DNA from: Woeseiaceae bacterium
GTDB lineage: Bacteria; Pseudomonadota; Gammaproteobacteria; Steroidobacterales; Woeseiaceae
Direction of reading: 5' to 3'
DNA length: 64,000 bases
NCBI GenBank assembly: GCA_021773055.1
Contig: JAJFKV010000012.1
Span: 62,001-126,000, forward strand
The notes under the pieces are model-generated. The model ran no database searches. It saw only the letters and a program-made list of their open reading frames with translations, and was not told the DNA's origin. Made by a program: the position numbers and the translations under genes. Every line of letters begins with the position of its first letter. The stretch's first letter is position 1. Below, piece by piece: positions 36,291 to 46,187 of the stretch.

Positions 36291-36363
36291 CGTGTCTGAG
36301 ACCTATTCGAAACAAGCCAGCAATCCAGGTCAGATTAGTGTGTGACAAAGGAATTCAAAAGAA

Positions 36364-37467
36364 ATGACTTCAAGAGCACGAGCATTGATTGCCGCCATTA
36401 CCGCGCTGCTTCCGCTGTCTACTGCAATTGCGGTAGATGAGGAGAGTTGGGTCGAGCGGATCAGTTTCAAAGGCGATGTGCGTCTGAGATATGAAATGAT
36501 TGATCTGGATGGCGCGCCGGAACGTAATCGAATGCGTTTTCGTAGCCGCTTTGGTTTGTCGGCGAAGGTCGCAGACGATGTTAAGTTCGTATTTCGGCTC
36601 GCGACAGGCGGTGGCGATCCAGTCTCGACTAACCAGACTTTTGATGATGGGTTTTCGACAAAGGACATAGGCGTTGATCTTGCTTACATCGACTGGAAGA
36701 TCACGGATAGTCTGAATTTCTTCGGCGGTAAAATGAAAAACCCGTTCTTCAAAGCTGGTGGCTCGCCGCTGGTATGGGATGGCGACCTGAATCTGGAGGG
36801 ACTGGCGATGTCGTATGAACACGACAGGTTCTTCGGCACTGTCGGTGGGTTTTCCGTCGAGGAACGATCTACAGCTGATGATTCATTGTTGTACGTTGTA
36901 CAGTTTGGCGGGAAGTTTCGGCTGGGCGATACAAGTAGCATTACAGCCGGTGTTGGATACTATGCCTACACAAACACGATCGGTAACCTGCCTTTTTATA
37001 ATGGTCGCGCAAAAGGTAACACCGTTGAGGTCATTGGCACCGTTTTACCGATCGGCACTTATGTTTACGATTACAAGAATACAGAACTGTCTGCACAGTT
37101 TGACGCTACGCTGGGCGACTGGCCTCTGAGGATTTACGCACACGCAACGCGAAATAGTGAAGTCAGCATCCAGGACTCGGCTTATGCGTTCGGTGCGAAG
37201 ATCGGTTCAGCGAAAAAAGATGGTGAGATAGAGCTTAGCTGGACCTATCAGGACATCGAGGCCGATGCTCTCATCGCAAGTTTTAACGACTCAGATTTCG
37301 GTGGCGGTGGCACAGACGCAGACGGACACATTCTGAAAGCCAAATATGCGGTTTCGAAAAACATCATTCTCGGGGGCACATTGTTCGTTAATGATGTGAA
37401 TCGTTTTCAGGGTGTCGAGCGTGATTACAGTCGCCTGCAACTTGACGTGGAATTCAAGTTCAATTGA
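36364..37467 (+). CDS. Putative outer-membrane porin (Porin_5-like)
   Basis: 367 residues. The signal peptide ([19 protein letters not shown]) is followed by amphipathic beta-strands such as [48 protein letters not shown], and [26 protein letters not shown]. This is the pattern of the uncharacterised Porin_5 family. The C-terminus is [10 protein letters not shown]; the expected terminal aromatic is penultimate. It would form a channel in the outer membrane with unknown cargo. It lies 73 bases after tsaB and 118 before dsbB, probably with its own promoter. Confidence 0.8.
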   Translation: MTSRARALIAAITALLPLSTAIAVDEESWVERISFKGDVRLRYEMIDLDGAPERNRMRFRSRFGLSAKVADDVKFVFRLATGGGDPVSTNQTFDDGFSTKDIGVDLAYIDWKITDSLNFFGGKMKNPFFKAGGSPLVWDGDLNLEGLAMSYEHDRFFGTVGGFSVEERSTADDSLLYVVQFGGKFRLGDTSSITAGVGYYAYTNTIGNLPFYNGRAKGNTVEVIGTVLPIGTYVYDYKNTELSAQFDATLGDWPLRIYAHATRNSEVSIQDSAYAFGAKIGSAKKDGEIELSWTYQDIEADALIASFNDSDFGGGGTDADGHILKAKYAVSKNIILGGTLFVNDVNRFQGVERDYSRLQLDVEFKFN

Positions 37468-37585
37468 ATCGTATCGGCGATCACGCCAGGAAAATATTCG
37501 AATACGTCATATATATGGTGCAGGGCCGGGATGTGCGGCATACTGGAATTTCTGACGCATCTGAAATCATGGCTGACCGATAACA

Positions 37586-38074
37586 ATGACCCTACCGAAC
37601 AAACGTATCCTGAATTTTTCAGGAGCTTTGGCTTGCGCAGGCATGATGGGCTTCGCGCTTTATGCACAACATGTTCTGCTGCTTGAGCCGTGTCCACTGT
37701 GTATCTTGCAACGAGTGGCGGTCATATTGCTGGGACTGGCATTTCTTGCTGCAGCTATTCACAACCCCGGGAAGACGGGCTCACGTATTTATGCTGTGTT
37801 ATGCGCGATATTTTCCGGGGGTGGTATGGGTGTCGCAGGCTGGCATGTGCGCCTGCAAAATCTGCCGCCCGACGAGGTGCCATCTTGTGGCCCCGGTCTC
37901 GAGTACATGGTCGAAAATTTTCCATTGAAAGATGCACTCGGCATGATCTTCAAGGGCTCGGGTGAGTGTGCTGAAGTGGCCTGGCGTTTGTTGGGACTAT
38001 CGATGCCGACCTGGGTCGTTATTGGAATGTTGGGTCTTGCAAGCGTAGCTATCTGGAACAACCTTCGCGGCTAG
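37586..38074 (+). CDS. dsbB: Disulphide bond formation protein DsbB
   Basis: Inner-membrane quinone reductase that reoxidises DsbA. The 162 residues have four helices and both redox pairs: Cys36-Cys39 in EPCPLCILQR and Cys101/Cys128 in the second periplasmic loop (PSCGPGLEYM...GSGEC). No dsbA is in the window. The gene meets dapE tail to tail with a 4-base overlap. Confidence 0.95.
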   Translation: MTLPNKRILNFSGALACAGMMGFALYAQHVLLLEPCPLCILQRVAVILLGLAFLAAAIHNPGKTGSRIYAVLCAIFSGGGMGVAGWHVRLQNLPPDEVPSCGPGLEYMVENFPLKDALGMIFKGSGECAEVAWRLLGLSMPTWVVIGMLGLASVAIWNNLRG

Positions 38075-39210
38075 AGCATTAGCTCAATAATCCTTTTGTA
38101 CAGACGGGTCAGTATCACGACATCTGCGATATCGACATGCTCGTCAATCTTGTGAATGCTTGCATTCACAGGGCCGAGTTCGATGACATCTACCCCGGCC
38201 GGCGAAATAAATCGACCGTCTGACGTACCGCCACCGGTAGACAACTCAGGTTCGCGGCCAACATTTTCCGTAATCGCCTGAACGACGGCATCGGTAAATT
38301 GACCGGCCTTCGTCAGAAACGGCTTGCCGGACAGGTGCCAATTCAATTCATAGTTCAGATTGTGTTCATCGAATACATCGTGGACACGTTTCTGCAGCGA
38401 CTCATGGGTCCACTCCGTGGAGTAGCGAAAATTGAAGCGTGCCGATAGTTCGGCTGGTGTGACATTTGGTGCACCGATGCCACTTTGAATATCCACGACC
38501 TGGAAACTCGTAGGCGGAAAATATTCGTTGCCCTGATCCCACTCAATTTCGTGCAATTCTGCAAGTACCGGGGCGAAGCTACGAATCGGATTATCCGCAA
38601 GTTGCGGATAGGCAACGTGACCTTGAATGCCCGTTACCTTTAACATCCCGCTCAAGGAGCCACGTCGACCGATTCGAACAAGGTCACCGAGTGATTCTCG
38701 GCTTGATGGTTCGCCGATGATGCACCAGTCGATAGTCTCTCCGCGGTCAGCGAGTGTTTCCATGACTTTCATCGTGCCATTTCGGGCACGCCCCTCTTCG
38801 TCGCTGGTGATCAGCAATGCGATACTGCCTTTGTGGCTGGGGTTTTCCTGGAGGAATTGTTCGATGGCAATAATCATTGAAGCAAGACCGCTCTTCATAT
38901 CAGCCGCACCACGGCCATACATTTTTCCGTCTATGATTGTTGGTTCAAACGGATCTGTTTTCCATGCATCAATATCGCCTGGTGGCACGACGTCTGTATG
39001 CCCGGCAAAACACAAAACCGGAGAGCTGTTCCCACGGCGTGCCCAGAGATTGGTTACCTCCTCGAAAACCATGGTTTGGCATTCAAATCCCATAGCCTCA
39101 AGGCGCTCGATCAGAAGTGGCTGGCAGCCTGCATCATCCGGTGTCACCGATGCCCGCCTGACGAGATCAGATAGCAATTCAATTTCCGGCATTTTTGTTA
39201 GTTCGTGCAT
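38071..39210 (-). CDS. dapE: Succinyl-diaminopimelate desuccinylase
   Basis: Zinc hydrolase of the M20 family that frees LL-diaminopimelate from its N-succinyl form in lysine and peptidoglycan synthesis. Metal-binding motifs: FAGHTDVVPPGD, GRGAADMKSGLASM, and TSDEEGRARNGTMKVME with the catalytic glutamate. ELSTGGGTSDGRF is typical of DapE, and NASIHKIDEHVDIAD has the last metal histidine. Length is 379 residues. The start at 39208-39210 has no clear Shine-Dalgarno and lies inside a hairpin arm; an ATG six codons later is possible. It is last in the minus-strand series glnD-dapD-yffB-dapE. Confidence 0.95.
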   Translation of the reverse strand: MHELTKMPEIELLSDLVRRASVTPDDAGCQPLLIERLEAMGFECQTMVFEEVTNLWARRGNSSPVLCFAGHTDVVPPGDIDAWKTDPFEPTIIDGKMYGRGAADMKSGLASMIIAIEQFLQENPSHKGSIALLITSDEEGRARNGTMKVMETLADRGETIDWCIIGEPSSRESLGDLVRIGRRGSLSGMLKVTGIQGHVAYPQLADNPIRSFAPVLAELHEIEWDQGNEYFPPTSFQVVDIQSGIGAPNVTPAELSARFNFRYSTEWTHESLQKRVHDVFDEHNLNYELNWHLSGKPFLTKAGQFTDAVVQAITENVGREPELSTGGGTSDGRFISPAGVDVIELGPVNASIHKIDEHVDIADVVILTRLYKRIIELML

Positions 39211-39232
39211 GTGACCGGGAAGGTATCACATG
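39208..39232 (-). promoter_or_regulatory. Hairpin covering the dapE start codon
   Basis: On the minus strand CATGTGA and TCACATG are perfect 7-base arms 11 bases apart, and the second arm contains the dapE ATG. The transcript could fold to hide the start. It may be chance. Confidence 0.25.
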
Positions 39233-39313
39233 TATCTGAAAACTAACTCTGAATTGCAGTAATTTCCACGGCGGTTATTGGCCTCCACCATGCGAACTAC
39301 TTACTACCTGCTA

Positions 39314-39664
39314 TTAGGTGTTTTCCCAAAACTCAGAAAATCGTTTCTCAGAAAACCCGACGGCAATAAAGGCATCGGACTCAAGCACCGGCCTCTTCAC
39401 CAAAGTGGGATTCTCAATCATCAGTGCAAAGGCCTTACTCTCACTCATGCCGCTTCGGTCAACCTCGGGAATCTTGCGCCACGTCAGGGACTGCTTATTA
39501 AGCAATTTAGTCCAATCGATTCTACCCGACCAGCGCTCAAGCATCTGAATATCAAGACCATCATCGCGAACGTCGTGAAATCGAAAATCAATGTCGTTCT
39601 CAGCGAAATACTTGCGGGCCTTCCTGCAAGTATCACAACTCTTGATTCCGTAAACCGTTAGCAT
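39314..39664 (-). CDS. ArsC/Spx-family reductase-like protein YffB
   Basis: 116-residue thioredoxin-fold protein of the YffB subgroup. It begins MLTVYGIKSCDTCRKARKYF, with Cys10 and Cys13 in a CxxC, and continues WTKLLNKQSLTWRKIP and NPTLVKRPVLE, the ArsC/Spx anion-pocket signature with K-R-P. The family is a candidate glutathione-dependent thiol reductase of unclear substrate. The start at 39662-39664 is 5 bases after the dapD stop. Longer in-frame starts would overlap dapD. A place between dapD and dapE is common in gammaproteobacteria. Confidence 0.88.
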   Translation of the reverse strand: MLTVYGIKSCDTCRKARKYFAENDIDFRFHDVRDDGLDIQMLERWSGRIDWTKLLNKQSLTWRKIPEVDRSGMSESKAFALMIENPTLVKRPVLESDAFIAVGFSEKRFSEFWENT

Positions 39665-39669
39665 TTCAT

Positions 39670-40488
39670 TTAGTCCAGATTTCTCAAGAGATCGTTGAGT
39701 CCCGTTTTCGCTCGCGTTCTGGCATCCACTTTCTTCACTATGACCGCACAATACAATGAGTACTTTCCGTCCTTCGAGGGCAGGTTTCCAGAAACGACGA
39801 CCGAGCCAGCCGGAATTCGGCCGTAGCTTATTTCTTCTGTTTCCCGATCGTAAATTCTCGTACTCTGGCCGATATAAACACCCATCGAAATGACGGATCC
39901 TTGCTCGACAATAACGCCTTCCACGACTTCGGATCGAGCGCCGATAAAACAGTCGTCCTCGATGATGGTCGGACCTGCCTGCACAGGCTCCAGAACACCG
40001 CCGATACCAACACCGCCTGATAGATGTACGTTTTTGCCTATCTGTGCACAGCTACCGACGGTCGCCCAAGTATCGACCATGGTGCCGCTATCCACGTAGG
40101 CACCGATATTAGTATAGCTAGGCATCAGGACGACGTCCTGTGCTACGTACGCACCGCGTCGAACAATGGCGTCGGGCACGACTCGTACACCATCTGCGGC
40201 GAATTGCTCGGCCGTGTAATCGGCGTATTTCATGGGTACTTTGTCGTAAAAACGGCTGTGACCACTTTCGATCACTTCATTGTCACGCAGCGCAAAGCTC
40301 AAAAGCACCGCTTTTTTCAGCCACTGATTGACATGCCAGTCGGAGCCCCGTTTTTCCGCAACGCGAACGGTGCCGGAGTCAAGCATTGCGATCGCTTCCG
40401 TGACGGCCGCCTCAACTTCGTTCTTGTTATCGAATCCCTCTGCTCTATTCTCGAAGGCCTGCTCGATAATTGCTTCTAATGCCTGCAT
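39670..40488 (-). CDS. dapD: Tetrahydrodipicolinate N-succinyltransferase
   Basis: Succinylates tetrahydrodipicolinate in the lysine/diaminopimelate pathway, upstream of DapE. It is a trimeric left-handed beta-helix acyltransferase. The hexapeptide-repeat region runs from about residue 100 ([51 protein letters not shown]) through [30 protein letters not shown]. Its 272 residues match E. coli DapD (274). It starts 17 bases after glnD ends and is followed by yffB. Confidence 0.97.
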   Translation of the reverse strand: MQALEAIIEQAFENRAEGFDNKNEVEAAVTEAIAMLDSGTVRVAEKRGSDWHVNQWLKKAVLLSFALRDNEVIESGHSRFYDKVPMKYADYTAEQFAADGVRVVPDAIVRRGAYVAQDVVLMPSYTNIGAYVDSGTMVDTWATVGSCAQIGKNVHLSGGVGIGGVLEPVQAGPTIIEDDCFIGARSEVVEGVIVEQGSVISMGVYIGQSTRIYDRETEEISYGRIPAGSVVVSGNLPSKDGKYSLYCAVIVKKVDARTRAKTGLNDLLRNLD

Positions 40489-40505
40489 ATCTCAATCGTC
40501 CGATT

Positions 40506-43085
40506 CTAGTTATTGTCCAGTCTGTCACGCAGTGCGTCAGCGAGCTGGTGCAACGCGGATTCTGTTAAAGCATATCCTGACAGATCGCTAATATAAAACA
40601 CATCCTCTGCGCGCTCTCCAATGGTCATTATCTTGGCCGACGCGATGTTAATACCTTGTTCGATGAAAACCTGACCGACTCTGCTGAGTAGCCCGGGTCG
40701 ATCTGCCGTAACGAGTTCAAAGACCGTTTGATCGGTTGACGTGCTTGATCGAAAGTTTACCCGGGTCGGTGTTGTAAACATCCGTGCCTGGCGGGTAATG
40801 ACACGGGTGACCTCGGCGACCTTGTCATCGCTGGCATTCAGGATACCCGTCAATGCACGCAGAATCTTGTTAATTCTTGCTTCGTCGATGTCGACGACTT
40901 TGTCCGATTCCATGAAAACATAGGTGTCGATGCTGTTGCCGTTGTCCAGTGGGACGATACGGGCATCCATGATCGTCATTCCGAGTTCGTCCAGGACCGC
41001 CGTAACATGTGCAAAAGTTCGTTTCGTAATCGGCGTAAACAGTACCGCTTCGACGCCGTCGCCGGTACGTCGGGGACGTACATCGACAAGGCCGATATCA
41101 CGATTCGTATCCGAGTCAGCCAGCCACTCGGTATGCCACGCAACCTCGGAACTCCGGTAACGCATGAAGTAGTTGTCGTTGAACAGTTGCCATACGCTGG
41201 TCGTGTCATCGGTGCTGACTCCGGCGGTATCGAGATAGGCCCGCGCCTTTTCCTGCTTTTCGCTGACGAGTTGCTCGCCCTCGAACGGATTTTCAAGGCC
41301 GCGACGAAGCGCGCGTTTGGCCAACTCATAAAGGTCACGGAACAATTGCGCTTTCCACGAATTCCAGAGTTTTGGGTCGGTGCCACGCACATCAGCGACT
41401 GTCAGTACATAAAGATAATCAAGGCGTGTGCTATCTCCGACGAGCTCCGAAAATTCGTTTATGACATCTGGCTCACCAAGGTCTTTCTTTTGGGCGGTCG
41501 TTGACAGCAAGAGGTGGTGGCGCACGAGCCAGGCGACCGTTTGTGCCTCGGGTTCGCTGAGCCCGTGTTCGAGGCAGAACGCTTCGGCGTCGACAGCTCC
41601 AAGCTCCGAGTGGTCGCCACCGCGCCCCTTTGCGATGTCGTGGAACAGTCCGCTCAGGTAAGCGATCTCTGGTTTCTCAAGCGACTGCATGACTTCGCTG
41701 CAATGCGGGAACTCATCATCGAACCTGTGTAAAGCGAAGCGCCGCAGGTTACTAACGACGAACAAGGTGTGTTGATCGACGGTGTAGGCATGAAACAGAT
41801 CGTACTGCATGCGCCCGACGATACGTCCGAACGCCGGAATGTAGAGTCCCAGTACTCCGTACAGATTCATGCGCCGCAGCTCGTGCGTGACGCCCTCGGA
41901 AGCACGCAGAATGCTGAGGAAGAGGCGATGATTGCGTGGGTTCTGCCGAAACTCGTCATCGACCAGATGCAGGTGGCGTTTGATCGAGCCGACCGTATAG
42001 GCGCTTACGCCACGCAGCTCCGGGTTATCCTGAAGCAGGAGAAATAACTCGAGCATGGCGGAAGGGTCGCGTTCGAAAACCTGCTCATCGATGGTTTGCA
42101 GGAAACCGTTCTTCACCTCAAAACGCTCGTTCAGTGGCTCTGCCGGCGTATTTGGGTCCATCAGGATAGCTTCTTCGAACTGCTGCAACAGCATTTCGTT
42201 GAGGCGGCTTAGATCCATCACCGTGCGGTAGTAACGTTGCATCATTTGCTCGACCGCGAGTGTATAGCTTGCGTCTTCGTAACCGAGCATTTCCGCGAGT
42301 CGGGTTTGATAATCGAACAATAGTCTGTCTTCACGGCGTCCGGTCAGGACGTGCAGGGCAAAGCGTATGCGCCATAGAAAGTGCTCGCCTTTCTCAAGTC
42401 GCTGTAGCTGCACCGGTGTCAGGAATTCATGCGCCACGAGCTCCGCCAGTGTCGCCGCTCCGAAATGTCGTTTCGCGACCCAGCCGATCATCTGAATATC
42501 GCGCAGCCCTCCGGGACTTCCTTTGACATTGGGCTCCAGGTTGTAAGCGGTGTCGTGATAACGATGATGGCGGGCGATCTGTTCCTTGTGCTTTTCTTCG
42601 AAGAAAACGGGCGATGGCCACATGTGCTCGGGTTCGATGACCTCGAGCATCCCGGCAAACAAAACATCCGGCCCGACCAGCAGGCGTGCCTCCATCAATG
42701 TCGTCGCGATGGTGAGGTCGGCGCTGGCCTTCTGAGAGCACTCCTCGACGGTGCGTACGCTGTGTCCGATTTCGAGGCCGACGTCCCAAAGGCAGGTTAC
42801 GAAGCTGGAAAGTGATTCTTCACAAGCGCTGGAGATGGACTCGGGCAGCAGGATCAGTACATCGACGTCTGATGCCGGGTGTAGCTCGCCTCGGCCATAG
42901 CCGCCGACCGCGACCAATGCGGCATCGCAGTCGGGTACGTGTTCATGCCACAGCTTGATCAGCAGCTCATCAATCAACCTGGAGCGAGCGTGGACCAGCT
43001 CAACAACCGACTCGCCTGCCTCAAATCGCGCCTTGAGGTCGCCACGGGCAGCGGCCAGTTCATCGCGAATCCGTCCGTAAGTCAT
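40506..43085 (-). CDS. glnD: Bifunctional PII uridylyltransferase/uridylyl-removing enzyme
   Basis: Nitrogen sensor that adds or removes UMP on PII proteins according to glutamine. Domain order in 859 residues: nucleotidyltransferase (VAVGGYGRGELHPASDVDVLIL, near 60), a helical linker, an HD hydrolase (YLSGLFHDIAKGRGGDHSELGA, near 470), and two C-terminal ACT domains (near 680 and 790: LFTPITKRTFAHVTAVLDELGM; FELVTADRPGLLSRVGQVFIEQGINIASAKI). All expected parts are present. It lies 16 bases downstream of map. Confidence 0.96.
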   Translation of the reverse strand: MTYGRIRDELAAARGDLKARFEAGESVVELVHARSRLIDELLIKLWHEHVPDCDAALVAVGGYGRGELHPASDVDVLILLPESISSACEESLSSFVTCLWDVGLEIGHSVRTVEECSQKASADLTIATTLMEARLLVGPDVLFAGMLEVIEPEHMWPSPVFFEEKHKEQIARHHRYHDTAYNLEPNVKGSPGGLRDIQMIGWVAKRHFGAATLAELVAHEFLTPVQLQRLEKGEHFLWRIRFALHVLTGRREDRLLFDYQTRLAEMLGYEDASYTLAVEQMMQRYYRTVMDLSRLNEMLLQQFEEAILMDPNTPAEPLNERFEVKNGFLQTIDEQVFERDPSAMLELFLLLQDNPELRGVSAYTVGSIKRHLHLVDDEFRQNPRNHRLFLSILRASEGVTHELRRMNLYGVLGLYIPAFGRIVGRMQYDLFHAYTVDQHTLFVVSNLRRFALHRFDDEFPHCSEVMQSLEKPEIAYLSGLFHDIAKGRGGDHSELGAVDAEAFCLEHGLSEPEAQTVAWLVRHHLLLSTTAQKKDLGEPDVINEFSELVGDSTRLDYLYVLTVADVRGTDPKLWNSWKAQLFRDLYELAKRALRRGLENPFEGEQLVSEKQEKARAYLDTAGVSTDDTTSVWQLFNDNYFMRYRSSEVAWHTEWLADSDTNRDIGLVDVRPRRTGDGVEAVLFTPITKRTFAHVTAVLDELGMTIMDARIVPLDNGNSIDTYVFMESDKVVDIDEARINKILRALTGILNASDDKVAEVTRVITRQARMFTTPTRVNFRSSTSTDQTVFELVTADRPGLLSRVGQVFIEQGINIASAKIMTIGERAEDVFYISDLSGYALTESALHQLADALRDRLDNN

Positions 43086-43101
43086 TGTATGTCAGCAATA
43101 A

Positions 43102-43869
43102 TCAGCGTTTGGAGTCAGCACCGAGCGTTAGCACCTCGAAGCCGTCTTTGGTGACCAGGCAAGTGTGCTCCCATTGTGCGGACAAGCTGTGGTCCTTGGT
43201 GACGACGGTCCAGCCGTCTGGCAGCAACCTTACATTTGCTTTGCCAGCATTCACCATAGGTTCGACGGTCAAAGTCATGCCTTCGCGAAGCTCAAGGCCG
43301 GTATTTCGCTTGCCGTAATGCAATACCTGCGGATCCTCGTGAAAGATCTCGCCGATACCGTGCCCGCAGTATTCGCGAACTACGGAAAAACGGTTTTTCT
43401 CAACGTTTTGTTGTACGGCAGCACCGATATCGCCGAGGCGTTTGCCGGGGCCCAGCTCTTCGATACCCAGCCACATGCTTTCAAAAGCGACATCAGACAG
43501 ACGCTTGGCCTGAATATTGGGTTTACCAGCGAAGAACATACGGCTGGTATCGCCGTGGAATCCGTCTTTGATGACCGTGATGTCAATATTGATGGCATCG
43601 CCGTTCTTGAGTGTCTTGTCACCGGGAATGCCATGGCATACCACGTGATTGACCGATGTGCAGATCGATTTCGGGAAGCCGCGATAATTCAGTGGGGCAG
43701 GGACCGCGCCCTGAACGTCCGTGATGAACTCGTGGCACAAGCGGTCCAGCGTATCCGTTGTGACGCCGGGTTTTACGTAATTCCCTATCATATCAAGGAC
43801 TTCTGCAGCCAACCGGCCGGCAATTCGCATTTTGTCCTGCTGTTCGGGAGTTTTGATCGTTACTGTCAT
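43102..43869 (-). CDS. map: Methionine aminopeptidase, type I
   Basis: Removes N-terminal methionine from nascent proteins. The 255 residues show NHVVCHGIPGD (active-site histidine), the metal ligands DAINIDITVIKDGFHGDTSRMF, GHGIGEIFHEDPQVLHYG, and GMTLTVEPMVNAG with the last glutamates. ATG 43867-43869 has CAGGA 8 bases upstream. It is divergent from rpsB, the conserved arrangement in gammaproteobacteria. Confidence 0.97.
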   Translation of the reverse strand: MTVTIKTPEQQDKMRIAGRLAAEVLDMIGNYVKPGVTTDTLDRLCHEFITDVQGAVPAPLNYRGFPKSICTSVNHVVCHGIPGDKTLKNGDAINIDITVIKDGFHGDTSRMFFAGKPNIQAKRLSDVAFESMWLGIEELGPGKRLGDIGAAVQQNVEKNRFSVVREYCGHGIGEIFHEDPQVLHYGKRNTGLELREGMTLTVEPMVNAGKANVRLLPDGWTVVTKDHSLSAQWEHTCLVTKDGFEVLTLGADSKR

Positions 43870-43924
43870 TGATGATCCTGAAAAGGGCTCTGACCCCTGT
43901 GAATAGTTTTCTTCGTGTTCCGCG

Positions 43925-43953
43925 TTGTTGGGCGCGGCCGGCTATGGTATAAA
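43925..43953 (+). promoter_or_regulatory. Predicted rpsB-tsf promoter
   Basis: TTGTTG (43925-43930) and TATAAA (43948-43953) are separated by 17 bases. The implied leader of about 130 bases starts with inverted CCCCTC/GAGGGG (43955-43985 region) and could form the structured leader through which S2 represses its own operon in gammaproteobacteria. Autoregulation here is inference from that family. Confidence 0.5.
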
Positions 43954-44088
43954 GCGCGCCCCTCAGTAGCAAATTGTTGTTCAGAGGGGCAAAAACTTCA
44001 CACGTATACCGACACATCGCACTGGGTGCCCTGTTTAAAAAGGGGTTGTGCGCTGGGGTATGCGGAGGCCTAACCCGGAGAAATCGAT

Positions 44089-45210
44089 ATGGCAGACGTA
44101 ACTATGCGCCAGATGCTAGAGGCTGGCGTGCATTTTGGTCATCAGACCCGTTACTGGAATCCGAAGATGTCACCCTACATCTTTGGCGAACGTAACAAAA
44201 TCCACATTATTAACCTTGAAAAGAGCTTGCCGCTTGCGCGCGAGGCTTGTGCTTTTGTTAAAGGCACTGTCTCCGATGGCGGAAAGGTCCTGTTCGTTGG
44301 CACCAAGCGTGCCGCACGTGAGGCTGTGCAGACGCACGCCAAGCGTTGCGAAATGCCGTTTGTCAGCCAGCGCTGGCTGGGCGGCATGTTGACTAACTAC
44401 AAGACGATTCGCCAGTCGGTAAAACGTCTTACGACGTTGGAGCAGATGTCCGAAGACGGCACTTTCGATGGTCTTACTAAAAAAGAAGTGCTTGGTCTCA
44501 GTCGCGAGCAGGAAAAGCTGGAGCGCAGCCTTGGTGGTATCAAGGATATGCGTACGGTTCCTGACGTTCTCTTCATTGTTGACGTTGATCACGAAGACAT
44601 CGCATTGCGCGAAGCCAAAAAACTGGGTATCCCAGTGGTTGCAATTGTTGATACCAATTGTTCTCCGGAAGGCGTCGACTACGTGATTCCAGGCAATGAC
44701 GATGCCATGCGCGCCATCGAGTTGTATGCGGCATTGGTTGCCGATGCTGTGCTGGATGGTAAGTCATCACTGCCTGATGTTGCGCTGGGCGACGATGATT
44801 TCGTCGAACTGGACGAAGATGGCAACGTGAAAAAGACACGTTCCAAGAAAAAACCGGCGAAGAAATCGGGCAAGAAGAAAGTCGCGAAGTCCGCTGCCGG
44901 TGATAAGAAGAAAGTAGCTGTCAAAAAAGCACCAGCCAAGGCTGGCGCTGATGACGAGGAAAAAGCCGAAGTAAAAGCTGAGCCAGAAGAAAAAGCTGAG
45001 CCAGAAGCAAAAGCTGAGCCCGCAGCAAAAGCCAAGCCAAAAGCAAAAGCTGAGCCCGAAGTCGAAGTCGAAGCCAAGCCTAAAGCAGCCAAACCCCCTG
45101 CCGGAGACAAGAAAAAAGTCACCAAGAAAGCGGCCAAGTCGCCTGCCGGGGATAAGAAAAAAGTTGCCAAAAAAGCTGCAGCAAAAGCTGACGAGAAGAC
45201 AGAGGACTAA
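44089..45210 (+). CDS. rpsB: 30S ribosomal protein S2 with long Lys/Ala/Glu-rich C-terminal extension
   Basis: Small-subunit ribosomal protein. The core, residues 1-240, is normal: [41 protein letters not shown], and [20 protein letters not shown]. It is followed by about 130 extra residues. Residues 256-295 are lysine-rich ([16 protein letters not shown]), 295-324 are five 6-residue xKAEPx repeats, and the tail has two more AGDKKKV units, three in all. E. coli S2 has 241 residues, this protein 373. The frame runs unbroken into a stop 3 bases before tsf, so the extension is unlikely to be a sequencing artefact. The composition resembles histone H1- or AlgP-like tails and suggests RNA or DNA contact. 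GGAG lies 9 bases before ATG 44089. Confidence 0.95.
   Translation: MADVTMRQMLEAGVHFGHQTRYWNPKMSPYIFGERNKIHIINLEKSLPLAREACAFVKGTVSDGGKVLFVGTKRAAREAVQTHAKRCEMPFVSQRWLGGMLTNYKTIRQSVKRLTTLEQMSEDGTFDGLTKKEVLGLSREQEKLERSLGGIKDMRTVPDVLFIVDVDHEDIALREAKKLGIPVVAIVDTNCSPEGVDYVIPGNDDAMRAIELYAALVADAVLDGKSSLPDVALGDDDFVELDEDGNVKKTRSKKKPAKKSGKKKVAKSAAGDKKKVAVKKAPAKAGADDEEKAEVKAEPEEKAEPEAKAEPAAKAKPKAKAEPEVEVEAKPKAAKPPAGDKKKVTKKAAKSPAGDKKKVAKKAAAKADEKTED
44971..45060 (+). repeat. Five tandem 18-bp repeats inside rpsB
   Basis: Five in-frame 18-base units encode [24 protein letters not shown] and AKAEPE (residues 295-324). The common core is aaa-gct-gag-cc(a/c). Being in-frame, copy-number change by slippage would lengthen or shorten the S2 tail without a frameshift. 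Confidence 0.8.
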
Positions 45211-45213
45211 GCC

Positions 45214-46098
45214 ATGTCTGTTACAGCATCTATGGTTAAAGAGCTTCGTGAGCGTACAGGCGCGGGCATGATGGAGTGCAAGAAAGCACTCGTTGAGACC
45301 TCCGGCGATATGGACGCGGCCGCAGAAACTCTGCGCAAGTCTGGTCAGGCCAAGGCCGACAAAAAGTCTGGCCGTGTAGCGGCGGATGGCAAGGTTGTAA
45401 TCACTCGTGACGGCAACAAGGCTGTTATCGCTGAGATTAATTCCGAGACTGATTTCGTCGCCAAAGACGAAAACTTCAATGCTTTCGCAGATGCGGTTGC
45501 GGCCGCAGCACTTGCGAACGGCGTAACGGATGTTGAGGCACTTGCTACTCAGCCACTCGGAGACGGAAAATCGGTTGAGGAATCGCGCACAGAACTCGTT
45601 TCGAAAGTAGGCGAGAACATTTCTGTTCGTCGAATTTCAATCATTGAGAATGTTGGTCCGATCGGATTCTACACGCACGGTGCACGTATCGGCGCGCTCG
45701 TTACGCTTGAGGGCGGCGACGATGACCTGGCGCGAGATATTGCCATGCATGTTGCGGCGATAAACCCTGTCTGCGTCGACGAAAGTGGCGTACCGGCCGA
45801 TGCGCTGGAACGTGAGCACCGTATCTTCTCGGAGCAGGCTGCGGAATCCGGAAAGCCGCCCGAAATTGTCGAAAAGATGGTTACGGGCAAGATCGCGAAG
45901 TACCTCAAGGAAATTACTCTCGTTGGCCAGCCGTTCGTAAAGGACGGCGACCAAACTGTGGGCAAGCTCCTCAGTACGGCCGGTGCCAGCGTCACTTCGT
46001 TTGTTCGCTTTGAAGTTGGCGAAGGAATCGAGAAGAAAGAAGAGAATTTTGCGGACGAGGTCATGAAGCAGATCGAAGACGCGAAGAAAGACGACTAA
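45214..46098 (+). CDS. tsf: Elongation factor Ts
   Basis: Nucleotide-exchange factor for EF-Tu. It begins with the UBA-like domain VKELRERTGAGMMECKKALVETSGDMDAAAETLRKSGQAKADKK. It has the EF-Tu-contacting TDFVAKDENF motif at about residue 80, and the core repeats (AMHVAAINPVCVDESGVP; KIAKYLKEITLVGQPFVKD). Length 294. It follows rpsB by 3 bases and is co-transcribed with it. Confidence 0.97.
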   Translation: MSVTASMVKELRERTGAGMMECKKALVETSGDMDAAAETLRKSGQAKADKKSGRVAADGKVVITRDGNKAVIAEINSETDFVAKDENFNAFADAVAAAALANGVTDVEALATQPLGDGKSVEESRTELVSKVGENISVRRISIIENVGPIGFYTHGARIGALVTLEGGDDDLARDIAMHVAAINPVCVDESGVPADALEREHRIFSEQAAESGKPPEIVEKMVTGKIAKYLKEITLVGQPFVKDGDQTVGKLLSTAGASVTSFVRFEVGEGIEKKEENFADEVMKQIEDAKKDD

Positions 46099-46187
46099 CG
46101 TTAATATACGCTCTTAAGCCGTTGATTTTAGTAGGGACCTCTCTCCAGGATTGCGCTAGAATCAACCGCTAATTATAAGGAGTTTCT

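Noticed and set aside
44679..45170. 163-codon minus-strand frame opposite the rpsB tail
   Set aside because: It is the Ser/Phe/Ala low-complexity mirror of the lysine/alanine/glutamate repeats, not an independent gene.
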